The notes under the pieces are model-generated. The model was not told the origin of the DNA, did no database searches, and saw only the letters and a program-made list of their open reading frames with translations. This document shows, piece after piece, positions 1-6,359 of a stretch of 39,132 nucleotides of DNA. Source of the DNA: a virus. The position numbers and the translations under genes were made by a program. Where the stretch lies: positions 1 through 39,132 of IMG/VR virus record IMGVR_UViG_3300031576_000160; one strand, given 5' to 3'. Every line of letters starts with the position of its first letter. The stretch's first letter is position 1.

Positions 1-158
1 GTAGCCGTAGCCGGAGCCGTAGCCGGAGCCGTAGCCGTAGCCGGAGCCGTCGCCGGAGCCGCCGCCGGAGCCGTCGCCGTAGCCGTAGCCGGAGCCGCTC
101 ACTCCGACCACTCCGGCACAGCCGTTATCGACTGCCGCGCCTTCTCGGTAACGTCGAT
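1..158. repeat. Terminal redundancy, left copy (circular closure)
   Basis: Bases 33-158 are identical to 39007-39132. Upstream of that, both copies continue in the same GGAGCC/GTAGCC/GTCGCC hexamer array, but the left copy has one extra GTAGCC unit. This is what a circular genome (or a terminally redundant, circularly permuted one) looks like when linearised inside a repeat by an assembler. The left copy contains the 3' end of the DUF6948-like gene and the beginning of the Gly-rich gene, which runs off the left edge and is complete in the right copy. Confidence 0.93.
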
Positions 159-389
159 GATCTCTATTGCCTGTAGGACCTTGATGCGGTCAACAGACAC
201 GGGGAACTTACAAGCCAATGGCTTGGACGTCCCGTCCACCGCTAGTTGAGATAAGGACGCGGCACCCGCCCAGTACCACAAACGACGCGCATGCCGCAAA
301 ACAACTTCCTGCCCGCTACTGCTCTCTAGTTCTCCGGCGAACACGCCGGCAGAGTACGTCCGGACTATAACGTATTTCATTTTTCCCAT
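99..389 (-). CDS. DUF6948-like conserved phage protein
   Basis: A 96-residue protein beginning MGKMKYVIVRTYSAG. The segments KYVIVRTYSAGVFAG and ARRLWYWAGAASLSQLA are strongly reminiscent of the phage family annotated DUF6948, whose function is unknown. I recognise this from memory only. The start at 389 follows a good GGAGG ribosome binding site five bases upstream; a longer in-frame extension overlaps the preceding gene and looks like a shadow. The stop TGA overlaps the GTG of the Gly-rich gene (GTGA), so the two should be translationally coupled. The 3' end is duplicated at 39073-39132 by the circular overlap. No catalytic motif is visible. Confidence 0.8.
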   Translation of the reverse strand: MGKMKYVIVRTYSAGVFAGELESSSGQEVVLRHARRLWYWAGAASLSQLAVDGTSKPLACKFPVSVDRIKVLQAIEIIDVTEKARQSITAVPEWSE

Positions 390-399
390 TTTCTCCTCC

Positions 400-816
400 C
401 TATATTGCGTGGTGCGACCTCTCGCCAGCACTCTGTTTCCTCGACGACATCCCAAGGATCATCCGATTTCTGATCGACTCGCTCAGCCCGAGTAGGATGT
501 TCCGCACCCGCCGCTCGGTAACGACCTTTGCGTTTAGGATCGTCTCGCGCTCGAGGACCGTGAGTTCCCGGTCGATGGTCATGAGTTCCCGGTGTTGCGC
601 CAGATCGAGGTAGCTGTTTGCGTCCGCGAGCAAGGTGTTCATCCGCGCGTGCCACGCCTCGATACTGCTCATCTGCTCCGTGAGGATCACCGCGTCGTCA
701 CTCAACCGCTCCGACAAGAGGCCCTGGACGGCATCGATCTCATCGGCGATTTCCCCGAACCAATCCGCAAACTCAGCAAGCTCAGGCAGCCGCGCTTCGT
801 TCTTGCGTTGGGCCAT
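400..816 (-). CDS. Conserved helical phage protein
   Basis: A 138-residue protein predicted to be largely helical, with many charged heptad-like stretches. Its C-terminal third (ERRVRNILLGLSESIRNR) resembles small helical proteins found in phage recombination operons. No enzymatic motif is visible. The ATG overlaps the stop of the upstream gene by one base (TGATG), indicating coupling within the recT-exonuclease operon. It is followed 10 bases later by the ribosome-bound start of the DUF6948-like gene. The function is unknown; a role accessory to recombination is only an inference from position. Confidence 0.75.
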   Translation of the reverse strand: MAQRKNEARLPELAEFADWFGEIADEIDAVQGLLSERLSDDAVILTEQMSSIEAWHARMNTLLADANSYLDLAQHRELMTIDRELTVLERETILNAKVVTERRVRNILLGLSESIRNRMILGMSSRKQSAGERSHHAI

Positions 817-1448
817 CAGCAGGTGACCTCGAACGCCTCGACGCCGGGGATCTTCACGGTGCCCTTGGTTGCGCGGATCACGCCGCCGATCTTCACTTCA
901 TCCGGCTTCGCGTACTCTCTGGGCACCAGGTCCGGGTTGGTGATTCGGAACGACCACCGCTTCTGGATCACAGTCCTGGCCTGGGGCACGTTATCCGGCA
1001 GAACGACCGGAGCAACCGCGAGGGGCGCGCCTTTGATCTCCTTCGCTAACTCCTTATCCCCAGCCTTGAGCGCGGCCTTGGCCTGCTTCTCCCGCTCCGC
1101 CGCCGCCTTCTTTTCGGCCTCCTTCCGCAGCCGCTCCTCCTCCTGCCTCCGGTCCTCGGCCTGCTGGTCCTCCCACGCGCCCATTTTACCCTTGACGATC
1201 TTCCGGGCCTCGACCACTGGGGCGAGGGCCTTCGTCTCCGCCGCGACCGCCGCCTTGTGAGCCGCCCAGGCCTTCTCCTTCATGTCCTTGTGGTGGTCGA
1301 TGATCTGCTTCTCAAGCTCTTTGAGCCCGACGCAGAACGCATCGGCCGCGAGGTACACCTTGTTATCAGTAATCTGCATCGCCGTCGCGCGCTCCACGAA
1401 CTCGACGGCTTTCTTCTCCGTCTCCAGTACGACTACATCATTTCCCAT
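816..1448 (-). CDS. Conserved coiled-coil protein of the recombination module
   Basis: A 210-residue protein. The middle (about residues 60-135) is a long Lys/Glu/Ala/Arg-rich coiled coil. The C-terminal 50 residues form a compact conserved-looking segment containing RWSFRITNPDLVPREY and ending in IPGVEAFE. Proteins of this layout are common beside RecT/exonuclease pairs in phages, but I do not know a defined activity. The start at 1448 has a clear GGAGG five bases upstream and overlaps the exonuclease gene by 11 bases. The ribosome binding site therefore lies inside the exonuclease reading frame. Confidence 0.8.
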   Translation of the reverse strand: MGNDVVVLETEKKAVEFVERATAMQITDNKVYLAADAFCVGLKELEKQIIDHHKDMKEKAWAAHKAAVAAETKALAPVVEARKIVKGKMGAWEDQQAEDRRQEEERLRKEAEKKAAAEREKQAKAALKAGDKELAKEIKGAPLAVAPVVLPDNVPQARTVIQKRWSFRITNPDLVPREYAKPDEVKIGGVIRATKGTVKIPGVEAFEVTC

Positions 1449-2070
1449 TTACTCCTCCCGCGTAGTGCTTCTTTGCCCAATATCCCGCGACGACCGACAG
1501 CCACCGGTACTCATCCGCCAGGTCATCATGCTTTTCCAAATTATAGCCGCCGTCCTTCAAGTAGAGCGCGATACGGTCAATAACCTTCCAATCGTTGGCG
1601 CGCAGAGCGATCTGTTGAGCCGCCGTCTGCAACCGATGGTAAGGCATCTTTTTGCCCCGCTTCGCCTCGATCAAGCACGATCGTCCGCCGATCGATCCCC
1701 ACAAGTCGGGCGTACAGGCCCACCGCGTGGCCTCGACCAGGAGCGGCTTCTCTCCTCCCGCGAACTGGAAGCGCGTCTCGCGGAGGAACTTCCTGATCCC
1801 CTCGACCCGACCGGCGATGCGCTCGTCAGGAGCCTTCTTCGACTCCCGCCCGGACGCCAGGAATATAAGCCACTTATGCAGGGCGATTCCCTCCTCCCGG
1901 CCCTCCTCGGTGTAGAATGGATTGGTCTCGCTGATACCCATGTCCCGGCAAATCGCCGTGAACCCGGGGACCTCCTCGTCGCCCAGCCAATAGCGATGCT
2001 CGGTGGGGTCGAAACGGAAAATTGCGCCGGGGGAACCGCCCCAGCGCGGTCCTACTTTACGAGACGCCAT
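1438..2070 (-). CDS. PD-(D/E)XK nuclease, probable recombination exonuclease
   Basis: A 210-residue protein with the signature of the PD-(D/E)XK nuclease superfamily: an upstream acidic residue (LLVEATRW), then TPDLWG, then IEAKRG as the E-x-K element, and a following Q-x-x-A-Q motif. It directly follows the Bet/RecT gene with a 14-base overlap. By analogy with lambda Red, the pair probably forms a 5'-3' exonuclease plus single-strand annealing protein acting on phage DNA ends in the cytoplasm. The start at MASRKV (2070) is preferred because a longer in-frame N-terminus is Arg/Ser-rich and lies over recT. The exact Pfam family is uncertain. Confidence 0.85.
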   Translation of the reverse strand: MASRKVGPRWGGSPGAIFRFDPTEHRYWLGDEEVPGFTAICRDMGISETNPFYTEEGREEGIALHKWLIFLASGRESKKAPDERIAGRVEGIRKFLRETRFQFAGGEKPLLVEATRWACTPDLWGSIGGRSCLIEAKRGKKMPYHRLQTAAQQIALRANDWKVIDRIALYLKDGGYNLEKHDDLADEYRWLSVVAGYWAKKHYAGGVNGK

Positions 2071-2914
2071 CTTTGTTGGTTCTGCTGTCGCCGCACCAGG
2101 TGACGAACTCCTCATAGACCTGGGCGGCCATACGCCGCGTTCCATCGAGCCCGTACTTATTTTTGAGATGCTCCTTGACCTCCGCGTCTGTCTTCTGCGC
2201 CCCACGCCAAATAGCAAAAGCGCGTTTGCCCTGCTTCTCGGTGATGAACTGCTCCGCAGCGTCCGATCCGCACTTGTCATTCGTGTCGTCCGCGCCGTCC
2301 TCTGGGCCGCTGACCGGGCTCTGCGCCGACGCGCCCGCGCGCGCCGCTCCGGTTGGGTTCTCCTCCTGCCCCATCTCCTCGAACGTACAGACGCCCGACA
2401 TCTCCGCAGGGAACGCCCGCCGCAGGGCCAACGCCTCGGCGCACTTGGCGATCATGACGTGCGGCATCTTCGCCCACATCGTGTTCGGTTTACCGTCCTT
2501 CGTCCGCCCAGCGTACTCCTCTAAGAACGCCGTAGCCCCGCTCTCGTGCCATTCCCCGCCCGCCAGCTTCTTGACGTAGGCCGTAGCGGAGACGATCCCG
2601 CCCTTGTCGTCGTATGTGTAGGTGGGCTCTTTTCCGGGCGCGTATTTTCCCGTGCGCTCCGCGATCAGCCGGTACCCGTCTATTCCAGTTTGTATGGCCA
2701 TCACCTCTCGGTTGTCCGCCTTCGACCACCGCTTGACCGCGTGGATCTGTTTCAAGAGCGGATCGAGTCCCGTCCGCTTTGCCGTGTACAGGAACAGTTT
2801 GAGCTCGTTGTCCGTCGTGCCCTTTGCGACCGTCTGCTTGATGAGGTCGATCTGCTCCCGCCCGAACTCCTGAGGTACGATCTCCCGTCCCGTCCTCTCC
2901 TCGACTTGCTCCAT
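2057..2914 (-). CDS. bet: Bet/RecT-family single-strand annealing protein
   Basis: A 285-residue protein of the lambda Bet type of the RecT superfamily. Diagnostic segments are QTGIDGYRLIAERTGKY near residue 75 and MPHVMIAKCAEALALRRAFP near residue 150. These proteins promote annealing of complementary single strands in phage recombination and replication. The C-terminal 80 residues are variable and Ala/Gly-rich. The start at 2914 has a GGAGG site five bases upstream. The gene heads the recombination operon and is preceded by an unusual structured leader (2915-3064) with a promoter, a terminator and alternative hairpins. It overlaps the exonuclease gene by 14 bases. Confidence 0.93.
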   Translation of the reverse strand: MEQVEERTGREIVPQEFGREQIDLIKQTVAKGTTDNELKLFLYTAKRTGLDPLLKQIHAVKRWSKADNREVMAIQTGIDGYRLIAERTGKYAPGKEPTYTYDDKGGIVSATAYVKKLAGGEWHESGATAFLEEYAGRTKDGKPNTMWAKMPHVMIAKCAEALALRRAFPAEMSGVCTFEEMGQEENPTGAARAGASAQSPVSGPEDGADDTNDKCGSDAAEQFITEKQGKRAFAIWRGAQKTDAEVKEHLKNKYGLDGTRRMAAQVYEEFVTWCGDSRTNKDGVS

Positions 2915-2948
2915 CCCGTCCTCCCGCGCTTGCGCGCAAAATGAAGAG

Positions 2949-2998
2949 GCCCCCAGTGTGATGAGCGCGGGGCTGTTGGCCTAGCGACTCCTGGGGGC
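2949..2998 (-). promoter_or_regulatory. Leader hairpin 2 upstream of bet, alternative pairing partner
   Basis: A perfect 8-base inverted repeat (GCCCCCAG 2998-2991 with CTGGGGGC 2956-2949, minus-strand sense) closes a 34-base loop. The 3' part of the loop (2972-2958) can instead pair with 3030-3015, through GTGATGAG with CTCATCAC plus CGGGG with CCCCG. That pairing competes with both this hairpin and the upstream terminator hairpin. The element lies between the HTH gene and bet and looks like an attenuator or RNA switch. The structure is visible; the function is inferred. Confidence 0.55.
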
Positions 2999-3002
2999 AC
3001 TC

Positions 3003-3035
3003 AAAATAGAAAACCCCCGCCACTCATCACGGGGG
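3003..3035 (-). terminator. Intrinsic terminator upstream of bet
   Basis: The minus-strand sequence has CCCCCG (3035-3030), a 10-base loop, CGGGGG (3019-3014) and then TTTTCTATTTT (3013-3003). This fits a rho-independent terminator for transcripts coming through the HTH gene. A predicted promoter (-10 at 3042-3037) would start transcription at about 3030, inside the hairpin, so RNA from that promoter would lack the 5' arm and escape termination. Confidence 0.65.
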
Positions 3036-3036
3036 C

Positions 3037-3067
3037 ATTCTACCATAGAACGGGGGCGGATTGTCTA
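3037..3067 (-). promoter_or_regulatory. Extended -10 promoter for the bet operon
   Basis: The minus strand has TAGACA (-35, 3067-3062), a 19-base spacer ending in TGG, and TAGAAT (-10, 3042-3037). It shares the TGn-extended -10 layout with the promoters at 38829, 37482, 30358 and 27022. The -35 overlaps the stop codon of the HTH gene. A GTG begins six bases after the -10 and opens a 9-codon leader frame ending at 3001-3003. No start-site data are available, so this is a prediction. Confidence 0.5.
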
Positions 3068-3235
3068 GCGGACCATGATGCCCATATCCTCCAACCGTCG
3101 GAGGCTCAGTCCGCGCGGTTCTTCGTGGCCCTTGAGCCAACGGTTGACCGTCTTGAAGGATACGCCGATCCCATGCGCCGCGCTCTCCTGGCTCCCCATC
3201 TTCTCGACGTACTGCTTGAGCGTGATCTTCTTCAT
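3065..3235 (-). CDS. Small Cro/XRE-like HTH regulator
   Basis: A 56-residue protein starting MKKITLKQYVEKMG. The segment SAAHGIGVSFKTVNRWLKG fits helix-turn-helix DNA-binding proteins of the Cro/XRE type, with helix 2 at about residues 19-25 and the recognition helix at about 28-35. The ATG overlaps the stop of the upstream gene (ATGA). It is the only transcription-factor-like protein in the genome, and it lies directly in front of the bet promoter/terminator region, so control of that switch is an obvious but unproven role. Confidence 0.75.
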   Translation of the reverse strand: MKKITLKQYVEKMGSQESAAHGIGVSFKTVNRWLKGHEEPRGLSLRRLEDMGIMVR

Positions 3236-3459
3236 GGCGTTGCTTCCTCCATCTGTTCCGCGCGGTCGAAGGCATCATCGCCGCCTAAGTCGATATCGAG
3301 CCCAGGCCGCAGGACCACGCGCCGAACCCGGCACCGCCCGCCCAGATCAGCGGCGACCTCCGCAAACCGCCGCGCGTCCCTCTCGCAATCGAAGCCGTAG
3401 CTGGTGGCCTTCGACCACGGGGTGTCCTTCGCCTTCACGATCACGATCCACTCGGTCAT
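3232..3459 (-). CDS. Small accessory protein, unknown function
   Basis: A 75-residue protein starting MTEWIVIVKAKD. It has a short beta strand at the N-terminus, an Arg/Ala-rich helix around residues 27-40 and an acidic C-terminus. It looks like a compact alpha/beta protein, and I recognise no family. Four-base ATGA overlaps on both sides place it firmly in the early operon, coupled to the HTH regulator downstream. It is the kind of small early protein that often targets host functions, but nothing in the sequence shows this. Confidence 0.65.
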   Translation of the reverse strand: MTEWIVIVKAKDTPWSKATSYGFDCERDARRFAEVAADLGGRCRVRRVVLRPGLDIDLGGDDAFDRAEQMEEATP

Positions 3460-3743
3460 GGGCGCCCCCCGTCAGCTTTGGCTATGGCGGCGCGCAGAGC
3501 ATTAGCCTCCGGCGAATTGTCGCCTTGGATTACCCCTAGATAGGCTTGAGCGGCCTCCAGCAGGTCCGGCGCGGCAGCGATGAGGCGGACATCATTCTCG
3601 GCTACACTTTCTGCGACGAACCAAACTGCACGATCAATCACGGGCCCAACCCCGTAAAGATCACGGGTCCCTACAGGCGATATGGATTGTTTGCGGAACT
3701 CCCACGGGCCTGGGGTGTGCGTCGGCTTGTTCTTGGTCGTCAT
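3456..3743 (-). CDS. Conserved small phage protein (HTPGPWEF type)
   Basis: A 95-residue protein with the widespread phage signature THTPGPWEF near the N-terminus and DVRLIAAAPDLLEAAQAYL followed by LRAAIAKA at the C-terminus. Proteins of this type occur in accessory regions of very many phages and have no assigned function to my knowledge. The start at 3743 is preceded by GAGGGGG. The alternative longer frame would overlap the upstream gene. It is separated by one base from the upstream stop and overlaps the downstream gene by ATGA. Confidence 0.8.
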   Translation of the reverse strand: MTTKNKPTHTPGPWEFRKQSISPVGTRDLYGVGPVIDRAVWFVAESVAENDVRLIAAAPDLLEAAQAYLGVIQGDNSPEANALRAAIAKADGGRP

Positions 3744-3744
3744 G

Positions 3745-4194
3745 TTACCCCCTCGACTCCTCGAAGCATTTTTTGCACATACCGTTTCGGCTTGCAGCGA
3801 CTGTACCGGCAACCATCTCCTTGGCCCGCTTCGACTCCGCGCCCGCGCTGATTAGCGCCTGGCACTTCTTGCAGGCGCGCTCCCCGTCAGGACCCAAGAT
3901 CGCCTGCTCCTCCCGCTCGATCAGCCCCAGGCCGATGCGCCACTGCGTGCCCTCGACCTCAAGGACCAGCATCCCCGACTTGGGGAGTAACTTTCTGATG
4001 ACGCCGATCTTGCCGCCCGTGTTCTTGGCATCCTTCGACAGCTTGACCTTCTGCCCAATCCGATATTCGCGCACCGCTTCCGCGATCGCCTCGACCGCGC
4101 GCTTGCGCCCGGCGTCGTAGGTCTTGAGGACCCCATCGACTGCGCGGTACAGCTTCTTCCGCAACTCGTCCAGGTCGTGCCGCTCCAGTTCCAT
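3745..4194 (-). CDS. KOW-like and zinc-ribbon protein
   Basis: A 149-residue protein. Residues of about 50-95 (GQKVKLSKDAKNTGGKIGVI and the following beta-rich stretch) resemble a small KOW/SH3-like barrel. The C-terminus has two CKKC pairs about 40 residues apart that could bind one zinc. The start at MELERHDLDEL (4194) has GGAGG nine bases upstream. The barrel plus zinc ribbon suggests nucleic-acid binding, but this is an inference from fold-like features. It abuts the upstream zinc microprotein with one base between stop and start. Confidence 0.7.
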   Translation of the reverse strand: MELERHDLDELRKKLYRAVDGVLKTYDAGRKRAVEAIAEAVREYRIGQKVKLSKDAKNTGGKIGVIRKLLPKSGMLVLEVEGTQWRIGLGLIEREEQAILGPDGERACKKCQALISAGAESKRAKEMVAGTVAASRNGMCKKCFEESRG

Positions 4195-4195
4195 G

Positions 4196-4339
4196 CTAGT
4201 CGTCCTCCCCGCCGGTGTACTCGCCTTCCCCGATCGCGTCCGCGCTCCCCGTGGCGCAGGGGCCGCAAAGGCCCGTGCCCGCATAATTGTACGGCTCGCC
4301 GCAGACCTCGCACCCAGGCCCAGGCCGCGTGGCCTTCAT
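4196..4339 (-). CDS. Cys4 zinc-ribbon microprotein
   Basis: A 47-residue protein with CEVCGEP and, 14 residues further on, CGPC, a compact four-cysteine zinc-binding pattern, followed by an acidic tail (GEYTGGEDD). The ATG overlaps the stop of the upstream gene (ATGA) and the stop is one base before the next start, so it is clearly part of the operon despite its size. A DNA- or protein-binding zinc knuckle is likely; the target is unknown. Confidence 0.7.
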   Translation of the reverse strand: MKATRPGPGCEVCGEPYNYAGTGLCGPCATGSADAIGEGEYTGGEDD

Positions 4340-4584
4340 TTGATCACCATGCAGGCCGCGCGCTCGATCTGTTTATCACACCACGCCCGCGCCAATTCCT
4401 CAGACGCGAAGTGCCCGGGTGCCAGCGCAAGCCTGATCTCCGTGTAGTCGCCATCGCCGGGCACGTTGATCCTGATCTCGGCGTAGTACCGCCCCTCGCG
4501 CACCGATCCGTAGACGTGCCCGAAGATGCTGGCCTCGACGCCGCCGACGGACAGCTTTGCGACCCGCCCCGTTTTGGTTGTCAT
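4336..4584 (-). CDS. Small beta-rich accessory protein
   Basis: An 82-residue protein beginning MTTKTGRVAKLSVGG. It alternates hydrophobic and polar residues in several predicted strands (YYAEIRINVP, YTEIRLALAPG) and ends in a helix containing ARAWCDKQIERAACMV. I recognise no family. The start at 4584 is chosen because the long upstream in-frame extension is Arg-rich and lies over the neighbouring gene. It is separated by one base from the upstream stop and overlaps the downstream microprotein by ATGA. Confidence 0.65.
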   Translation of the reverse strand: MTTKTGRVAKLSVGGVEASIFGHVYGSVREGRYYAEIRINVPGDGDYTEIRLALAPGHFASEELARAWCDKQIERAACMVIK

Positions 4585-4585
4585 C

Positions 4586-4903
4586 CTATTCCCCCCGCTC
4601 CTCGGCAAGCATCTCCGCCTCGGCCTCCTGCTTAAGCGCCTCCCACTTCTGGTCCGCCGCCTCCTCCAGCCGCTGGCGCTCCTTCGCCGCCTCGCGCGCG
4701 TGCTTCCGGCAGAGCCGCGGCTTCCCGGGCTCCATCTTGGGTCCCCAGAGCATCGCCCCATATACGCGCGGCTTGGCATGGTTCTCGCAGTACCCCGCAT
4801 CGCACCCGCACCGAATCATGTACCGCGCGGCCCGCCACTGAGCACCACCGTGCGGCCCGAAGCGCTTGTCGTCCGTCGGGCACTCCTTCCATCCGTCCGC
4901 CAT
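4586..4903 (-). CDS. Cys/His-rich accessory protein with C-terminal helix
   Basis: A 105-residue protein. The N-terminal half has CGCDAGYCENH and further on CRKH, a Cys/His arrangement compatible with zinc binding. The C-terminal 40 residues are a long Glu/Ala/Lys helix, probably a coiled coil. The start at 4903 (MADGWKEC) lies two bases after the upstream TAA. An apparent in-frame extension from 5113 is the frame-shifted upstream gene rather than a real N-terminus. No family is recognised. Confidence 0.65.
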   Translation of the reverse strand: MADGWKECPTDDKRFGPHGGAQWRAARYMIRCGCDAGYCENHAKPRVYGAMLWGPKMEPGKPRLCRKHAREAAKERQRLEEAADQKWEALKQEAEAEMLAEERGE

Positions 4904-4904
4904 G

Positions 4905-5113
4905 TTAGCGACCTCCCGCGATCTCATCGCTATGCCAGACGATCTTCCCCATCTCGCTGAGGACCCGCGTCTCGGTGAGCTTGCAATCCGCCTTTTTCGC
5001 GCGTCCTGAAGCAACGTCGTGGCGTCGGCGATCGCCGCATCCTTCGGCATCCACTTCGGGATGTCGTCCATCCTCCAGTTCCCGTTCCAGCGGTACTCGG
5101 TTCGGTATTCCAT
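4905..5113 (-). pseudogene. Frameshifted small phage gene
   Basis: The N-terminal 40 residues (MEYRTEYRWNGNWRMDD, then PKWMPKDAAIADATTLLQDA) look genuinely coding and follow a strong GGAGG site. The C-terminal 30 residues (KLTETRVLSEMGKIVWHSD) are equally convincing but lie in the -1 frame and end at a TAA two bases before the next start. The two frames meet at GCGCGAAAAAGGCGG (around 5001-5005). One missing A in this A5 run would explain the break. Alternatives are a programmed -1 shift at A_AAA_AGG or a base-calling error. Read through, the product would be about 70 residues. Confidence 0.65.
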
Positions 5114-5186
5114 CCTCCCTCCCGGTCTGCCTCGTCAGACGGCGGGCGACCATTCCCGCCATGACGCCCCCGCAGGGGCGTTTCGG
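5114..5186 (-). other. GC-rich hairpin between DUF932 gene and next gene
   Basis: ACGCCCC (5164-5170) and GGGGCGT (5175-5181) form a 7-base stem with a tetraloop directly after the DUF932 stop. It is not followed by a T tract on the minus strand, so it is more likely an RNA-stabilising or processing element than an efficient terminator. The rest of the gap holds only the ribosome binding site of the next gene. Confidence 0.4.
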
Positions 5187-6170
5187 CTATCCCTTGAGCT
5201 TCCCGCCGACCAAGTCGAAGGCCGTGTCCCAAGCCCTCTGCTTGAGCTTCGCGCCCGATCCGAACAGCAGAGACGTTGCCCGCCCCTCCTCCTTGTCCCC
5301 CTTGCTCGACCGCGCATAATCGACGTACTCCGCAACCGCGTTAAACGCTCCCCAGGCCGTATGCTTCACGCCCGGCAGGTCGTTCCCCCGGCCCTTCTCG
5401 AACAGCGCGCCGATCTCGTTGACGATGTTCTGCGTCCGGGTGGTCAGGGCCTTCGCCTCGTCCGCCGGGATGATCCCGCACCCGCGCAGGAACTCCCGCC
5501 ACGCCTCGCCCCCCATCTTCGCCCCGGTCATCGCCCGCGCGGCCTCCCCGAACGCCTCGAACCGCTGATGGACGATTCCCAGGCCATGAGCAACGTCCGC
5601 GACCTTGAGCCCCATGTTGACCGTATGCCGCACCGTCTGCCGCTCGGCACCGGCCTCCAGCGCGACGTTGAGCGTGTTCTGGCAGACAACCCTGATCGGA
5701 GTGAACAGCATCGCCACCGCCGAGGACGCATCGTGCGTGTTGGTGAGGAGGAGGTACTTCTCCGTCACGTCCTGCTTGGTGACCACGATCTCGCCGGGGA
5801 GCTTCGCAAGAATCCAGACCCGCTCTCCCTGACCCAGGGCACCGGCGGTATGGTAGATCGCCTCCTTGGACCCCACCACGGCATCAAAGAAGCTGAACGC
5901 CTCCTTGTTCTGCAGGGGCCGGTAGACCTCCCCCACGCTCCCCAAGATCGAGCGGTTGTCCTCGCGCACCGTCGCGTAGCGGCCGGGGATCATCCGCCCG
6001 TCTTTCAGGTAGATGGGCTCCTTGGTGACCCGCCAGTCCAGACCCGCCGCCGCGATCGCCTCCGCCGCCGTCGCGGCCTTCTCCAGCTTCGTGCCCAGGC
6101 CGTGCCAGGGCTTCTCGCCCGTGTACATCATCGCCGGTTTTCCCTTCGTCTCGCTCAGGTTGTGCGCCAT
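5187..6170 (-). CDS. DUF932 phage/plasmid-like protein
   Basis: A 327-residue protein of the phage/plasmid-like DUF932 family (TIGR03299 type). The N-terminal signature MAHNLSETKGKPAMMYTGE followed by PWHGLG is diagnostic, as is VCQNTLNVAL in the middle. Members occur widely in phages and plasmids; the biochemical role is not established. The length is normal for the family. It is the first gene of the early operon, 33 bases downstream of the best sigma70-like promoter in the genome (TATAAT at 6203-6208), so early and strong expression is expected. Confidence 0.9.
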   Translation of the reverse strand: MAHNLSETKGKPAMMYTGEKPWHGLGTKLEKAATAAEAIAAAGLDWRVTKEPIYLKDGRMIPGRYATVREDNRSILGSVGEVYRPLQNKEAFSFFDAVVGSKEAIYHTAGALGQGERVWILAKLPGEIVVTKQDVTEKYLLLTNTHDASSAVAMLFTPIRVVCQNTLNVALEAGAERQTVRHTVNMGLKVADVAHGLGIVHQRFEAFGEAARAMTGAKMGGEAWREFLRGCGIIPADEAKALTTRTQNIVNEIGALFEKGRGNDLPGVKHTAWGAFNAVAEYVDYARSSKGDKEEGRATSLLFGSGAKLKQRAWDTAFDLVGGKLKG

Positions 6171-6359
6171 ATCATCCCCCCGTGTTCGGTGCGTCTTACC
6201 TTATTATAACCCCCGTTACCGTGTTCGTCCAGTCCCCCCATGTCAGGCCGCGTCAACCGTGCGGGCAAAAGACCGCCCCCCGGACACGGGAGGCCGGGAG
6301 GCGGGGACTGCGGGGCGCGTCGGTCGAGGACACGCCCTTTCCGGCAGGGCCGGAGAGTG
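6171..6359 (-). other. Intergenic region between lysis cassette and early operon
   Basis: A gap of 189 bases without a credible gene. Its left part carries the early promoter described separately. The right part is very GC-rich with short inverted repeats (for example CCGGC and GCCGG around a 3-base loop, just past the late-operon stop) and two direct copies of CGTGTCC. No U-tract terminator is visible after the late operon, although one would be expected here. Confidence 0.5.
6203..6231 (-). promoter_or_regulatory. Early promoter (perfect TATAAT)
   Basis: The minus strand has TGGACG (-35, 6231-6226, 4 of 6 consensus), a 17-base spacer and TATAAT (-10, 6208-6203). The predicted start near 6196 leaves a leader of about 26 bases before the DUF932 ATG. 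It differs from the genome's other promoters in lacking the TGn extension and the very short leader. It probably drives the early operon from DUF932 down to the HTH gene. Confidence 0.65.

Noticed and set aside
592-1260. Long plus-strand open frame over the recombination operon (and many similar ones elsewhere)
   Set aside because: Plus-strand frames are mirror frames of high-GC minus-strand genes. They lack ribosome binding sites and sensible protein composition, and the minus frames form an unbroken coupled operon.
1527-1545. TATAAT-like sequence inside the exonuclease gene
   Set aside because: No -35 at the right distance, and it lies in the middle of a coding region without a downstream start.
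5019-6209. 396-codon plus-strand frame opposite the DUF932 gene
   Set aside because: DUF932 is clearly recognisable on the minus strand. The plus frame is Arg/Pro/Leu-rich shadow sequence.
6226-6359. Terminator after the late operon
   Set aside because: Only short GC-rich stems without a T tract are present, so I could not support a terminator call.
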